A DNA stretch of 64,000 nucleotides. Source: Branchiostoma floridae. Taxonomy: Eukaryota; Chordata; Leptocardii; Amphioxiformes; Branchiostomatidae. The translations under genes and the position numbers were made by a program. A model generated the notes under the pieces. That model saw only the letters and a list, made by a program, of their open reading frames with translations, made no database searches and was not told the origin of the DNA. Each line of letters begins with the position of its first letter. Position 1 is the first letter of the stretch. This document shows, in pieces, positions 48,361 to 59,493 of this stretch. The stretch covers positions 11,852,283 through 11,916,282 of the forward strand of contig NC_049983.1 of the NCBI RefSeq assembly GCF_000003815.2. The letters run 5' to 3'.

Positions 48361-49735
48361 TGGGCCATCTCGGTCATTTTTGGACCCCGAAAACTTTCCG
48401 CAGGTCCGCGCCTTTGCAAAAATGCCATTTTGGGCCCAAAACGGGCCATCTCGGCCGGTGTGGGGAAATTTCATTTTTGGACCCCGAAAACTTTCCGCAG
48501 GTCCGCGCCTTTGCAAAAATGCCATTTTGGGCCCAAAACGGGCCATCTCGGCCGGTGTGGGGAAATTTCATTTTTGGACCCCGAAAACTTTCCGCAGGTC
48601 CGCGCCTTTGCAAAAATGCCATTTTGGGCCCAAAACGGGCCATCTCGGCCGGTGTGGGGAAATTTCATTTTTGGACCCCGAAAACTTTCCGCAGGTCCGC
48701 GCCTTTGCAAAAATGCCATTTTGGGCCCAAAACGGGCCATCTCGGCCGGTGTGGGGAAATTTCATTTTTGGACCCCGAAAACTTTCCGCAGGTCCGCGCC
48801 TTTGCAAAAATGCCATTTTGGGCCCAAAACGGGCCATCTCGGCCGGTGTGGGGAAATTTCATTTTTGGACCCCGAAAACTTTCCGCAGGTCCGCGCCTTT
48901 GCAAAAATGCCATTTTGGGCCCAAAACGGGCCATCTCGGCCGGTGTGGGGAAATTTCATTTTTGGACCCCGAAAACTTTCCGCAGGTCCGCGCCTTTGCA
49001 AAAATGCCATTTTGGGCCCAAAACGGGCCATCTCGGCCGGTGTGGGGAAATTTCATTTTTGGACCCCGAAAACTTTCCGCAGGTCCGCGACCTTTGCAAA
49101 AATGCCATTTTGGGCCCAAAACGGGCCATCTCGGCCGGTGTGGGGAAATTTCATTTTTGGACCCCGAAAACTTTCCGCAGGTCCGCGCCTTTGCAAAAAT
49201 GCCATTTTGGGCCCAAAACGGGCCATCTCGGCCGGTGTGGGGAAATTTCATTTTTGGACCCCGAAAACTTTCCGCAGGTCCGCGCCTTTGCAAAAATGCC
49301 ATTTTGGGCCCAAAACGGGCCATCTCGGCCGGTGTGGGGAAATTTCATTTTTGGACCCCGAAAACTTTCCGCAGGTCCGCGCCTTTGCAAAAATGCCATT
49401 TTGGGCCCAAAACGGGCCATCTCGGCCGGTGTGGGGAAATTTCATTTTTGGACCCCGAAAACTTTCCGCAGGTCCGCGCCTTTGCAAAAATGCCATTTTG
49501 GGCCCAAAACGGGCCATCTCGGCCGGTGTGGGGAAATTTCATTTTTGGACCCCGAAAACTTTCCGCAGGTCCGCGCCTTTGCAAAAATGCCATTTTGGGC
49601 CCAAAACGGGCCATCTCGGCCGGTGTGGGGAAATTTCATTTTTGGACCCCGAAAACTTTCCGCAGGTCCGCGCCTTTGCAAAAATGCCATTTTGGGCCCA
49701 AAACGGGCCATCTCGGCCGGTGTGGGGAAATTTCA
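48361..49735. repeat. 97-bp satellite, 14 near-identical copies
   Basis: Unit landmarks are GGACCCCGAAAACTTTCCGC, AGGTCCGCGCC, AAAAATGCCATTTTGGGCCC and GGCCGGTGTGGGGAAATTTC. Starts occur every 97 bp from about 48376; one unit near 49090 has an extra A (CCGCGACC) and is 98 bp, and the first is short by about 20 bp on its left. Because 97 is not a multiple of 3 and the unit has no stop in any forward frame, all three plus frames stay open for over 460 codons. These frames share one cyclic 97-codon sequence and are not evidence of a gene. Confidence 0.95.
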
Positions 49736-49860
49736 TTTTGACAGACGGATTTCTGCTTACCGGCCGGATTCCTGCCGGTATTAGACGGATTTCTGCCCGC
49801 TGGCTGGATTCCTGCTGTTCGGACTGATTCCTGCCGGACAGACGGATTCCTTCTTGATGA
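49736..49860. repeat. Short tandem repeat after the satellite
   Basis: Degenerate units of ACGGATTTCTGC and CCGGATTCCTGCCGG alternate about six times, then the sequence leaves the repeat near 49855. Confidence 0.65.
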
Positions 49861-49979
49861 ATGTATCCTTGCCAGCTTATTGTGAGAGAAAATAAATTGC
49901 TAGATAAATTGCTAGCATGCCGTTGCCTTGGAGACAACGTTAGCGGCAACAGCCTGTGTATTTGAATAGGTAAAACTTA

Positions 49980-50486
49980 GGCCACAGCAAGTAAATTTTA
50001 TGGATGACATCAGCGCGCTCATTAATTTTCGCCTGATTTCAGAAAAGAGAACTAGAATTTTTTTCTTCTTCTAAGGAAGGCTGGATAGACAAAAATGGGT
50101 AAAGGTTGTGTTGTAACCTAATCATTGAATGTAGAATTGACACTAGAGACTCTGTAAGCATTGACTGTAGTTGCAGAGGTGCAACTTGATAGATAGTTGT
50201 AAAAGTGGCACAACTATGGAAGCTACGAGTGTAGTTGCCAACATGGTTAATGATACCAGTCTACCACACTTGTGTCACTCTAACTACACTGCTGCACTTC
50301 TTAAATACAGGAATGAATGTCTTGTTGGCTGTGATGCCATATTTTGTCACTTCAAGTCTTGTTACAACGTCTATTTTGAAAATTTACCATCTTGTTTTTT
50401 TACCCATCTTGTTTTTTTTTTCGCCCTATCTCATTATTTTTGCAGTCTTCAGAGGATGTCATCCATGAAATTTACTTAATGTGGCC
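49980..50486. mobile_element. PIF/Harbinger-type MITE, copy 2
   Basis: A 507-bp element with 32-bp inverted ends (GGCCACAGCAAGTAAATTTT) flanked by TTA (49977-49979 and 50487-50489). Same family as 18502-18892. The duplicated segment at 52.4 kb holds the uninterrupted site GTAAAACTTATGATTATT, which proves the insertion and its 3-bp duplication. Confidence 0.9.
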
Positions 50487-50509
50487 TTATGATTATTTAC
50501 TTGACAGAA

Positions 50510-51179
50510 GGTGCCGGGTCGGGGCTCAAATCTGACCGGAGGACGGAAGGGTGGTGTAATAGGCCGAAAGTGCGCTGTTGTCTCCCTAACTTTTGCTCCC
50601 TATTGCTTGGTGATCGTTATAGCTGAGCATAGATTTGTCGTATTTCCTGAAAAGCCCGTGGGTTGTATTATTTTTGTGCGAGGAGTAGTTTGTCGGGCGT
50701 TGGTCGGCCAGCGAAACCATTTTTGTATTAGTCCGCTGCAACGGTGATGCGGTTTTTTCGCCTGATGACCCAAATAGCATCGTTTTTCATGCGATTTCGA
50801 AGAAATTACGTCATCGGAGATTGCAAAAAAGTTATCACAGGGAATTTTTCATTTTCATTTTACACAAACATGAAGACGTTAGCTTCTCTACCACGTAGGC
50901 CGTTATCCTGGAAAAATTAGTTTTTTCCAAGCAACTTCGATCAAAAAAGTGTTAAAAAATGATAGTTTTCGGGTCCAAAATTAAAATTTTACTACATATT
51001 CTACCCAAAATAAAGAGGCAACAGACGATACCAATAGGTTTGTCGGAAAGAGGCATTAAACGGCTTTTCACCATATTGATTAAGTTTCGCGTCCTACGTT
51101 TACTAGCAGAACAGTAGCCCTTCGGCCTGAGGCTGACCACCAACCTCCGAAATCGTAAAAGAAACTCCGGTCCGAGACC
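50510..51179. mobile_element. 670-bp insert in duplication copy 1
   Basis: Absent from copy 2, where the flanks join as GACAGAATGATG. Ends are weakly inverted (GGTGCCGGGTCGGGGC and GGTCTCGGACCGGAGT, 10 of 16 matching). No coding content was recognised. Target duplication is ambiguous among A residues. Confidence 0.6.
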
Positions 51180-51876
51180 AAAATGATGAAATCACCTAAA
51201 CCTCCAGAGATTTAGTCTAATAATACATGTCTACACAAAAGGGAACATAACCATAACGTCAGTTTGGCAACTGTTGCTCAGCTAACTCTATGCATCACCT
51301 TGAGACTTTACTAAGCAGGCCCGTGGAAACGATTTGTTTGAAGAAGGATCTGTAAAAATACGCGCGGCAGCTTTAAAGCTATAAACAATATTCTATACAG
51401 CTTCAGACGCTCCTGACCCGTACAGATGAATTCGACTGCATGGCGGCTGCCTCTGTTTGCATTGACGTAGGTTTGAAGCTGTCATGAATCTCACGCATTT
51501 CCTGGCAAGCGGCTGTCAGAATCATCAAATTGCTTTCCTTTTGTTCAAATTTGCTTTGTCAAGTGCTACTTTTGCAGCCTCATCTAATTGCAATAACATC
51601 TTATACGTGCCATGTGCACAAGAATTTAAAACTAACCTTCTGAAAGACACTCCGAACATTGTAAGGATTTGCATTCACTTTCCATGTTGTCCCAAGATAA
51701 AAGATCTCCAACATTCTAATGATATGCAACGAGGCTCCTTGAAGTGACATATGATGGAAAAAATGAAACCCTTCACCTTTCTGGGCGAAAATCAATGTAC
51801 GTTCCCGTCTGCAAGCGTTACCTGTAGACTAAATCATGTATGTAACGGCCATTATATCCATGAAAACACTACCTTC

Positions 51877-51921
51877 GTGCGTGCGTGCGTACGTGCGTGT
51901 GTGTGCGTGTGCGTGCGTACG

Positions 51922-51957
<36 letters not shown>

Positions 51958-51980
51958 TGTGCGTGTGTGCGTGTGTGTGC
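51877..51980. repeat. (GTGC)n / GT microsatellite
   Basis: GTGCGTGC tetramers with some GTAC and GTGT variants. The Cys/Arg/Ala-rich frame across it is an artefact. Confidence 0.9.
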
Positions 51981-52385
51981 TGTATGGACAGCTTATATAG
52001 GGGGAATCTGGCGATGGCTCATTAGGATATGTGGTAGGTGGGCAGAGGTTGAGAAGACAATCAGCAACTACTATACAACTACTACGGCACTACAGCGTAT
52101 AGTACAGAGAGTACGGTTTCGGACGGATTTGTAAAAAAAAATGAAAGGCAATAGCTCAAGAAGGATCCCGCAGGTCGCTTTTCAGTACTATTGTAATACT
52201 AATAGTAATAGTAATAGCATACTTCTGGTGCTGCAACGAAAAATAACGGCCATATTCCAAACCCCACATACTAGGGGGTACATGTATGTGCGCTTGCTGA
52301 TAACTTAGGCTGAGAAGTCCACCATGAGGAACTGTACGCCATGACTTAGCATTCTTCCATTGGAAACAGCTATGTTTTTACAGAG

Positions 52386-53535
52386 CTTATTGTGACAGAA
52401 AATAAATTGCTAGCATGCTGTTGGAGACAACGTTAGCGGCAACAGCCTGTGTATTCAAAGAGGTAAAACTTATGATTATTTACTCGACAGAATGATGAAA
52501 TCACCTAAACCTCCAGAGATCTAGTCTGAATAACTTGCATTTGCAGACGACTCCTTGCATTTCGTGTCGAATTGAATTTCAAATGGGATGCTTTGGATAT
52601 TTTATTCAACCCGTTAGCTAACATACTAGTACAATGTACATTAATTTGTAGGTAGCTAATCTTTCTTGACTTCAAGACGTTAAAACTGGACGTACAAACT
52701 ACATAGTTCACAGCTGGTAGTTACAGACTAAATTACTAATTTGCATACATTGGAAGCTCCTGTCTAAACTTGCACTTGCTAGCTGAGTGTATGTTCAGGG
52801 GCAAATTTATATCCTACATATACTGGGGCGTGCCCCATTAAGTCATTAATCGTCGATATAATACCAACGTGTACGCGTTACCGTACTATTCAGGTTACAA
52901 CCGTGTGTAGAGGCTGGGCGCTGCAAGACTTTATTGGCCAATATCCCAATCGAATGTTTGAATCACCTAGGAACGCAGGAATGCCGGGCTTCATACTTGC
53001 CCACGATCCAATGCATCTTGTAAGTTACCGTTTCCCATTACATTTTTTTTTCTTATTACGAGCCCTTAACAAGACAAATTTGCAATTCAAAACGGCAATA
53101 GTTCATTAGAAAACAGCCGAAGAGAGTCTGTAGTGGAGACTAATACCTACGTGTGCTGCCTTGTTTACGTACTTGTGTGTGTTAAAAAAAATCTCTTTCA
53201 GTGTATTTTGATCGTTGTTATTTATCTTTAATCCAGTTGTGGCGTTATGCTATCAGTTAGATTCTATCTTTATATCTTTTTATTTTCCAAACCTATATAG
53301 GAAAATGCACAGTGTTGCCGAACTCCTCTTATATTTGCGGCACCACAGGACAGAATGTACAGCATAAATGCTAGAATATAATATACATGTATACAAAAAG
53401 GAACATAACATCAGGCTGGCAATTGTTGCTACTCTATGCACCACCTTGAGATTTTACGAAGAAGGCCCGTGGAAACGAATTGTTTGAAGAAGGATCTGGA
53501 ACAATACGTGCGACAGCTTTAAAGGTACCGATATT
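52386..53535. repeat. Segmental duplication, copy 2 (split by about 850 bp)
   Basis: The left part 52386-52532 and right part 53379-53535 match contiguous sequence of copy 1 once its inserts are removed. The intervening 52533-53378 is absent from copy 1 at the corresponding point (TAGTCTAATAATACATG) and includes a possible exon at 52911-53019. Confidence 0.7.
52911..53019 (+). CDS. Candidate coding exon, unknown gene
   Basis: Acceptor CGTGTGTAG and donor GTAAGT bracket 109 nt reading GWALQDFIGQYPNRMFESPR and on to FILAHDPMHL, ending in phase 0. The composition looks coding but I recognise no family. It could join the phase 0 exon at 54926. It lies in DNA that separates the two halves of duplication copy 2, so it might be part of a captured or mobile segment. 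Confidence 0.25.
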
Positions 53536-54925
53536 TAGTTAGTTTTTATCGTACGAGTCAGGACCGGGTACTATTAGTATAACTGGAAAATCCTAGGTGC
53601 TTGAGAAAAATTCTGAAATACTAGTACGCCATCCCTGCCGTGCCACCCTTGCATTCTTCCACCAATACCCATATAAGGGCCATTGTTCATACAACTTACA
53701 GGCAATGTAGCCAACATAAGAAATATCTTTTCACCTTTGTCTATGCTAATCAAGAGTTTGCTTAGCCCCGTTTAATACCCACGCACAGCCATCAGCTAAG
53801 CCGCCTGGCACATTGTTAAGAGCAATTGGAGCTGGTTAATCATTAGGAATATACCATTGTCAGCCAAGACGTCCTGTTGCAACAGTCCTGTTAACTGGCA
53901 GTTTATCCCCGCTTTTTAGTTTGCCGATCTGTCCAGGCAAGCTGTTTACATCCTGTGGCAACGGCCCGCAAACAGGCTGGGTACACCTGGAGAAGATGGC
54001 TGGCTGCGCGGGGTTCTGAGTGTGTGGTTAGCAAACTCCTGACTCCGGTACTTGAAACTCGCCTGATAACACGAGACATCCGACACCTTTCGGTTCGTGA
54101 GCTCCTGACAACCTGACTGACACGTCAAGGTACGATAGTAACAACCGAAGGCCCATTTAGTCTCGATTTTGTTAGAGTTGCCACTTGCAACCACGTTACC
54201 ACCACCTCCTCACAAACGCAAACGTTATTCCCCGTGTTAGTTTTCGGACCCGTGTGCCACAACGGTCACAGATCTAATGCTCTACTAGTTTCTTCTCGTT
54301 TTGTAACTCACGGTAAGGATAATATAATCCGTTTGACTTGTAGTAAAGTGGACACTTCTCCTCAAACCACAAGACAAGTGTGTCCCGGTATGCAGTTCGC
54401 AAACATTTCTTCTGATATCCGACAGGAAATAGATTTATTGTGGACATCTGCACACAGTCATGGCACCTGTGACCCTTCTGGAAGTTCACCTGGTCTGTAG
54501 TAACGGTTTGCTGTCCTTTGAGGGCTTGACAAGTCCTTAACGGTGTTTTCTTGACACATGGGATTACATGTCGCCTGTTTTGTACCGTAATCAGGTGTGC
54601 ACAACAGATTTTAGATTGTATCGCGCGTTGTGTGTCTATTGTCAGACAATACACGAGATTATGGGGGTGTCAATCACTTCAGACCGCCAACTTCGAATAC
54701 GAGTAGGCTTCCATCTTGGGTTCTCTCTAAAACTTTTCGCCATAAATGTATAGTGCAACTTTCTAATTTCGAATCTGGTAAAAAGCAATCAATCAAGAGA
54801 TTTTTAGTTCGGGCATTTTGTTACATCGAAATGCTGGCAGCAGTACAAAACTATCGTAACCGTTTGTAATATTGAATTTCTATCCTAGATTCTCTGTGAT
54901 TTTACTCCGTTTCATTTCCATATAG
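53536..54925. other. Intron or intergenic, nothing recognised
   Basis: Several frames of 60-125 codons on both strands overlap each other and none has a domain, a good start or paired splice sites. Confidence 0.3.
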
Positions 54926-55117
54926 GTGTCTGTCTCAGCCAAACTGAAATGTGCGGATCAAGAAGGATCAGATGCTATCTACATTCCGAGTGAGGGAGAA
55001 AAGAAGCCAATCTTCTTGTTTACCAAACAAACATCCCCGCGTCAGGTGCCACAGGAAACTTACAACATTGCTAACGCCATTCTGTCAACATCTGACCACA
55101 ATAACAATAGCAAGTGA
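54926..55117 (+). CDS. Candidate terminal coding exon, unknown gene
   Basis: Begins after a pyrimidine-rich acceptor (TTTCATTTCCATATAG) and runs 63 codons to TGA. The product reads VSVSAKLKCADQEGSDAIYI, continuing with PSEGEKKPIFLF and ending in an Asn/Ser-rich tail. It looks like a real last exon by codon texture, but matches no family I know. Upstream partner exons are uncertain; 52911-53019 is phase-compatible. Confidence 0.4.
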   Translation: MSVSAKLKCADQEGSDAIYIPSEGEKKPIFLFTKQTSPRQVPQETYNIANAILSTSDHNNNSK

Positions 55118-55696
55118 CGCAGGGAAAACTACGACCCCGCTTTGACAGCTGAAGAATTTTCATGACGTCATAATCAGGCGAACTTTATTTCCTACATCTA
55201 ATGGTAAAACTAAGGTGTGCGTCGCCATGGCTACCAGCCTTTGATGTAGCATAACAAGTGATTAACTTTTCTTTTTCTCGCGTCATCTGGTTTTATACAA
55301 GCAACAGCTGTTCACCTTTAAATAGAGCCTGGTACCCCTGAGGTAAGTTTTTGTAAATCGGGGTGAAGCTTTGACACGCACCGTGGTCTGCAACATCGAC
55401 CCGTTAGTACAAAACGTTCGCCCAGTGAGGACAACAGAGCCGCCTGCTTTGTGTGGAAAGCGCGTCCAATAGCAACAAGTGTTTGTTCAACTCTTATACG
55501 CCACAGCGCTCTCAAGTCTTACCTACAGGTGAACTACGACTCTCGAGGTTCGTAACGGTCTCCCAGTGCGTTACCCGTGTTAAATACCCATTCAGGCAGA
55601 CGAGAAACGGTTTAAAGGGATTTAAGACCCGGGAATCGGGCTTATTTCGTGACTTAGGATTTGACAACGGAGCGGTGAACAAGGTAATTAGCGGAC

Positions 55697-56017
55697 ATGG
55701 CCACGTTCTACGTCACAGGTGTACGTCGGCCGCCTATACTGGCTCCGTACCGCACAAGGAGTGTGGAGAGCATACATGCGCAGTTTTCCGCACAGAATGC
55801 TGGCTGGAAGGGAGGGTCTGGACGGGGGTTGGACAAGAGCGCGAGATGTATGTCGTCTCCAAGACTTAACGGCGATATTAAGAGAGATAATTCCCTTTTA
55901 AGCCCTTGGAAATTGGGCTGGGAGGAGCTGAACAGACGATCGCCATCTTCATCGCCAGGAGGGAGTAGAGAGAGACTTAACTTACCTTCTACACCTCGGA
56001 TGGGGGTCAGGATTAAG
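55697..56017 (+). CDS. Possible first exon (form A) of the PET-LIM-like gene
   Basis: ATG in good context (GACATGGCC), 107 open codons, then AAG|GTAAGG in phase 0. The C-terminal half is Ser/Pro/Arg-rich (RRSPSSSPGGSRERLNLPST), typical of a disordered N-terminus. Phase 0 would join directly to the Cys-rich exon at 61855. The link is inferred from order, strand and phase only. Confidence 0.3.
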
Positions 56018-56146
56018 GTAAGGAGTCATTCTGCAATTGTTGTCTAGCCTTTTAACTACATGACATTCAATTTGACATTGTACAACTCTGTGATACGGTC
56101 ATTCTTCAGGCAGCTCGGTAAAGCTTCCATGGACAGTTGAGATGTT

Positions 56147-56328
56147 TTACTCTCCAAATAGAGGTTAGGCTCTGGCTGTTTTTAGGCGTTTTTATCGGGC
56201 TTTCTACTAAAGTTTGTACCGTTTTGTTGACGTTTCGCGGCTAAAGAAACATCAATGAAACAGTACAAAATAAAAACGTCTAAAAAAAATTCAAATACAG
56301 CCGCAGCATAATCTCTGCTTGGAGAGTA
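56147..56328. mobile_element. MITE with 8-bp target duplication
   Basis: Imperfect inverted ends (TACTCTCCAA...AGAG) flanked by GAGATGTT at 56139-56146 and 56329-56336. The inside has GCGTTTTTATCGGGCTTTCT; a related fragment (TTTTTATCGGGCTTTCTATT) occurs near 58698-58720. hAT-like by duplication length. Confidence 0.7.
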
Positions 56329-59300
56329 GAGATGTTCAGCAATATGCTGGTAACTTTAAAAATGATGCTGCAGATACCGGGTACTTCCTCTCTTGACGTG
56401 AGCAAAGTTAACGTTTGCTCGCAGGGTCCTTCACATGTTTGTTTCTAAATGTTGACGTACCTTAGGGAAACAAAGCCCAACCGGCGTCACTTTTTATCAC
56501 CTTTTCCCCTTTCATCATACACACATATAATCACGCTGCTATTTGAGTGGTGCCATCATCTGTGAAGATGGAAGGATGTCTACTTTTTGAAAAGTTACCA
56601 ATTTCCAAGTCATTATGAATCACTCCCTAATCGAACAAAAATGTGGGTCCTGCTGAAAGCTAATTTCCTAGTTTTATGAGAGTCTGTCTGACTTCCCAGC
56701 AATGATTGACAAAGGGACCACACGTCGGGGTCGTGACGAGGTCAAACGGCATCGTTACTTTCTAGGAAGTCACGGCCTCCTCAAGGACAATGACTGATGA
56801 CGTCATGTCCATTGTTTACCTGATGTCGATGGGGTCCTGGGAGACCAAAGCTCCAACAAGCACCACTTTCCTACAATGTACGTGTCCGGTGATTTAGGTC
56901 GTTTTTCATTAATTCGAAGCAGGATTTCCGCTCATTTTCTTTGACCTTTCTAAAGTGTTTGCGCCATTTCAGCATTATTTGGCTCTTTACTACAATTACA
57001 GAGAAACTTGCATGCTCAAGAAGCCAGGCCTGTGTTTTCCATCTTATCAGTAACATTATCTGCTATACATGAATAATCCGTCGCGTGGCGCCTCTTCTAC
57101 TTAGCCATGCCCACTCCATTGACTCTGGGTTGACGTTATCTCAAACGGTTATCTGTGAAGTCCCCGCTAAGTACAAATAAACACAGCCACTGCCATGGCT
57201 GCCTTCCTTCAGGTTTAGACTTCTGATCTCACGTTACATGAACCTTCCCCTCGACTTTGGTGCTATTTGTTCTCACCCAACCACCGCTAGCGCCTTGGAC
57301 ATGATCTATTTATTTCCTGCCTCAAGTTGTTGAAGTTATCTCCAGTGGAAGTTTGTTCTCCAACTGGTTCTTTGTTTGATTTCTAACTGCTTTTTTAAGG
57401 TCAGGGTGTAGGGTGACGTTACAAATGGTGCCATCGCACTTGTCACGAATGTCCTCTAAACAATAAAGGATGTGACTCTCAGGAAAAGCTATGCCGGAGC
57501 ATCAAATATCATGTTTATTATGTATTACTCTTGGATTAAACATTGACTCCGTTCTAGCATGAACCAACTTGGAGCGCACACTTCAACTGAACAAGCAGCA
57601 GCCAGTGCTGAACACACTCAAAAACAAATACAAACAATCCCGCCAGGACGTAATTGCTATGCATGTAAGAAGTACAGCCACCCATTATGTTCATTGCTTG
57701 AATGTCATGTGCAACTCTCCAGTTTCCTCTCGGATTTCGCTATACAGATTCCGAAGTACGGAGTTCATCTCATTTATCAGTCTTTATTGAATACATCAAG
57801 GAGCTTTTATCAGATAAAAGCTCCTTGAATACATCAAGGAGAAACTCATTGAATGCATATGGTCCTTTAGACCGTGAACAACACTGGACTTCTGTGAGCT
57901 CTGGTTAAAATGTTCCACCTACATGGGAAAACCCCTTAACATCAATTTGTAACCGTTTTAACTGTACTTCCAGTGGTGGTGGCGTGATATCACAAATGTA
58001 ACTTACTGAATTTGTTCGCAACTTTGCGCCGAATTCTACACGCTTCCCCAAAAAATGCCAAGTTGATGTCACTGTCGTGAAGGTAGTTTATCATCTTCCT
58101 TCCTTTTTTTTCTCATTCGAAACACCATTGTCGGAGTTTAAAATACAAGGTTATGATCACAACCTCGTTGGTGTAGAAAATCAAATTTTCAAGTTACTCA
58201 AAGGCTATGAGCGGATATATAGTATCAATCGGAAGAGAGTAAAATATGCCTTGAATTGAAAAATCGACAATTCGGACAAACCATTTGGTGCACATAAACC
58301 ATTTTTAGAATTGTTTTCAGACATTTTGTCACCCAAATTGACACGGTGCAATTGGTCTCTTCTGTTCAGACTGTTGTATGAAGTTAACGTTCGTGTAACT
58401 TCCACGTTGCTTGCAAACACGTGTTCATTCAGCATGAAAAGATCGGTAAACATTAAAGACTTGTTACGCAGTAAATGAGGATTTCACTGAGTACACCTCG
58501 TAAAGAAAGTAGATATCGCACATGGTTGAAGATCAAAAGATCAAAGACTTTGAAGCTTTATGATTGGGCATTCCTATTGGGGGTGTTGTATAACTCCTGT
58601 CAACGCGTGTAGGGGAGGAGCATCTTTGCATATTGGTCGTTCACCTTTCTAAATTCTATTTGCATGTTTGCGACTCTTTGTGTTTTCAACGTTAGACATT
58701 TTTATCGGGCTTTCTATTTTGTGCTGTTTTCTCTATGTCTCGCTGTTTGTCAACCTAAAAAAAATCTGCTTGGAAAGTACATGTTTGCATTCAAGTTGTA
58801 CAAATGTATTGCAAGTTTGTCTTTGGATGGGTATTTGAAGTAAAGCAATTTTGGTCAAGTCCACCTCATTTTGTCTACAAGACATGTTGTTTTACGTCCA
58901 AGTGTAACGTTGGGTTAGATCAAATCTCTGAAAGAAAATAATCATTATATCTTTAATTATTATTATAGTACCGTATTTAGCACTGTTAGTAGTACTCTAC
59001 ACGGTGAAGTTACCCCAAGAAATGGTACGGTCCGCCTGTTTTCAGGGTGTGGCCTAGTGATTGACAGCAGCGTTCCGCCCCGAAAACAGAAGGACCTGTC
59101 AATCATTCTTGCGCTCGGGCTGGCCCGCTCACTCCTGGCTGGCATAGTTTGAATTGCTGGAGCAAAAGCGTTGGAAAACTCGCGTGCCGAGCAGGGATAC
59201 AGCAGAAAAGCCGAGCTTTAAACCCATGTGCAGGTAATAATTATTGTATTTTTCCAAAGTAGGACGATCCGAAATGACATTTCTTTTAAAGAGACAGGTT

Positions 59301-59445
59301 TTGTTATGGTAAAGTCTAAGGTATCATTCCGATCAAAGGGAGGGTGAAAAGGTGACCGTTCCGGCTCTGACACTTGGCTTGAATAGGGGGACGCCCGTGA
59401 TTATAAGTGCGAAAATTATTTCGGCCCAACGGTTTTCGCCATGCA
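56329..59445. other. Intronic or intergenic, with a hairpin at 57.8 kb
   Basis: Apart from the hairpin at 57796-57828 and a MITE fragment near 58.7 kb, I see no gene. 59040-59240 is GC-richer and includes a donor-like AG|GTAATA at about 59232, so an untranslated first exon is possible there. Confidence 0.3.
57796..57828. repeat. 16-bp-arm perfect palindrome
   Basis: TCAAGGAGCTTTTATC and GATAAAAGCTCCTTGA flank a single A. GAATACATCAAGGAG is repeated directly on both sides, so the hairpin may have arisen by local template switching. Confidence 0.8.
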
Positions 59446-59493
59446 ATGGAGTCATTTCTGAGGCGATTTTCCTCTTTTCGACGCAGTTACAGG
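59446..59493 (+). CDS. Possible first exon (form B) of the PET-LIM-like gene
   Basis: A 16-codon ATG exon, MESFLRRFSSFRRSYR, ends at AGG|GTAAGA in phase 0 and would join the Cys-rich exon at 61855. The short Arg/Phe/Ser-rich start and upstream GC-richer DNA fit an alternative promoter. The donor is strong; the linkage is inferred. No other evidence supports it. Confidence 0.35.

Larger units (their letters stand above)
49875..51400. repeat. Segmental duplication, copy 1 (with two inserts)
   Basis: Matches copy 2 at 52386-52532 and 53379-53535. Shared landmarks are AAAATAAATTGCTAGCATGC, GTTAGCGGCAACAGCCTGTG, ATGAAATCACCTAAACCTCC and GGCCCGTGGAAACGA. Copy 1 is split by the Harbinger-type MITE (49980-50486) and by a second insert (50510-51179). 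Confidence 0.8.

Noticed and set aside
48341-49827. Open frames of 466-491 codons and repeated 89-codon minus-strand frames
   Set aside because: All are readings of the 97-bp satellite; the three plus-strand products are rotations of one cyclic sequence with no domain or codon-use support.
51751-52134. 127-codon frame rich in Cys-Val-Arg-Ala
   Set aside because: Created by the (GTGC)n microsatellite.
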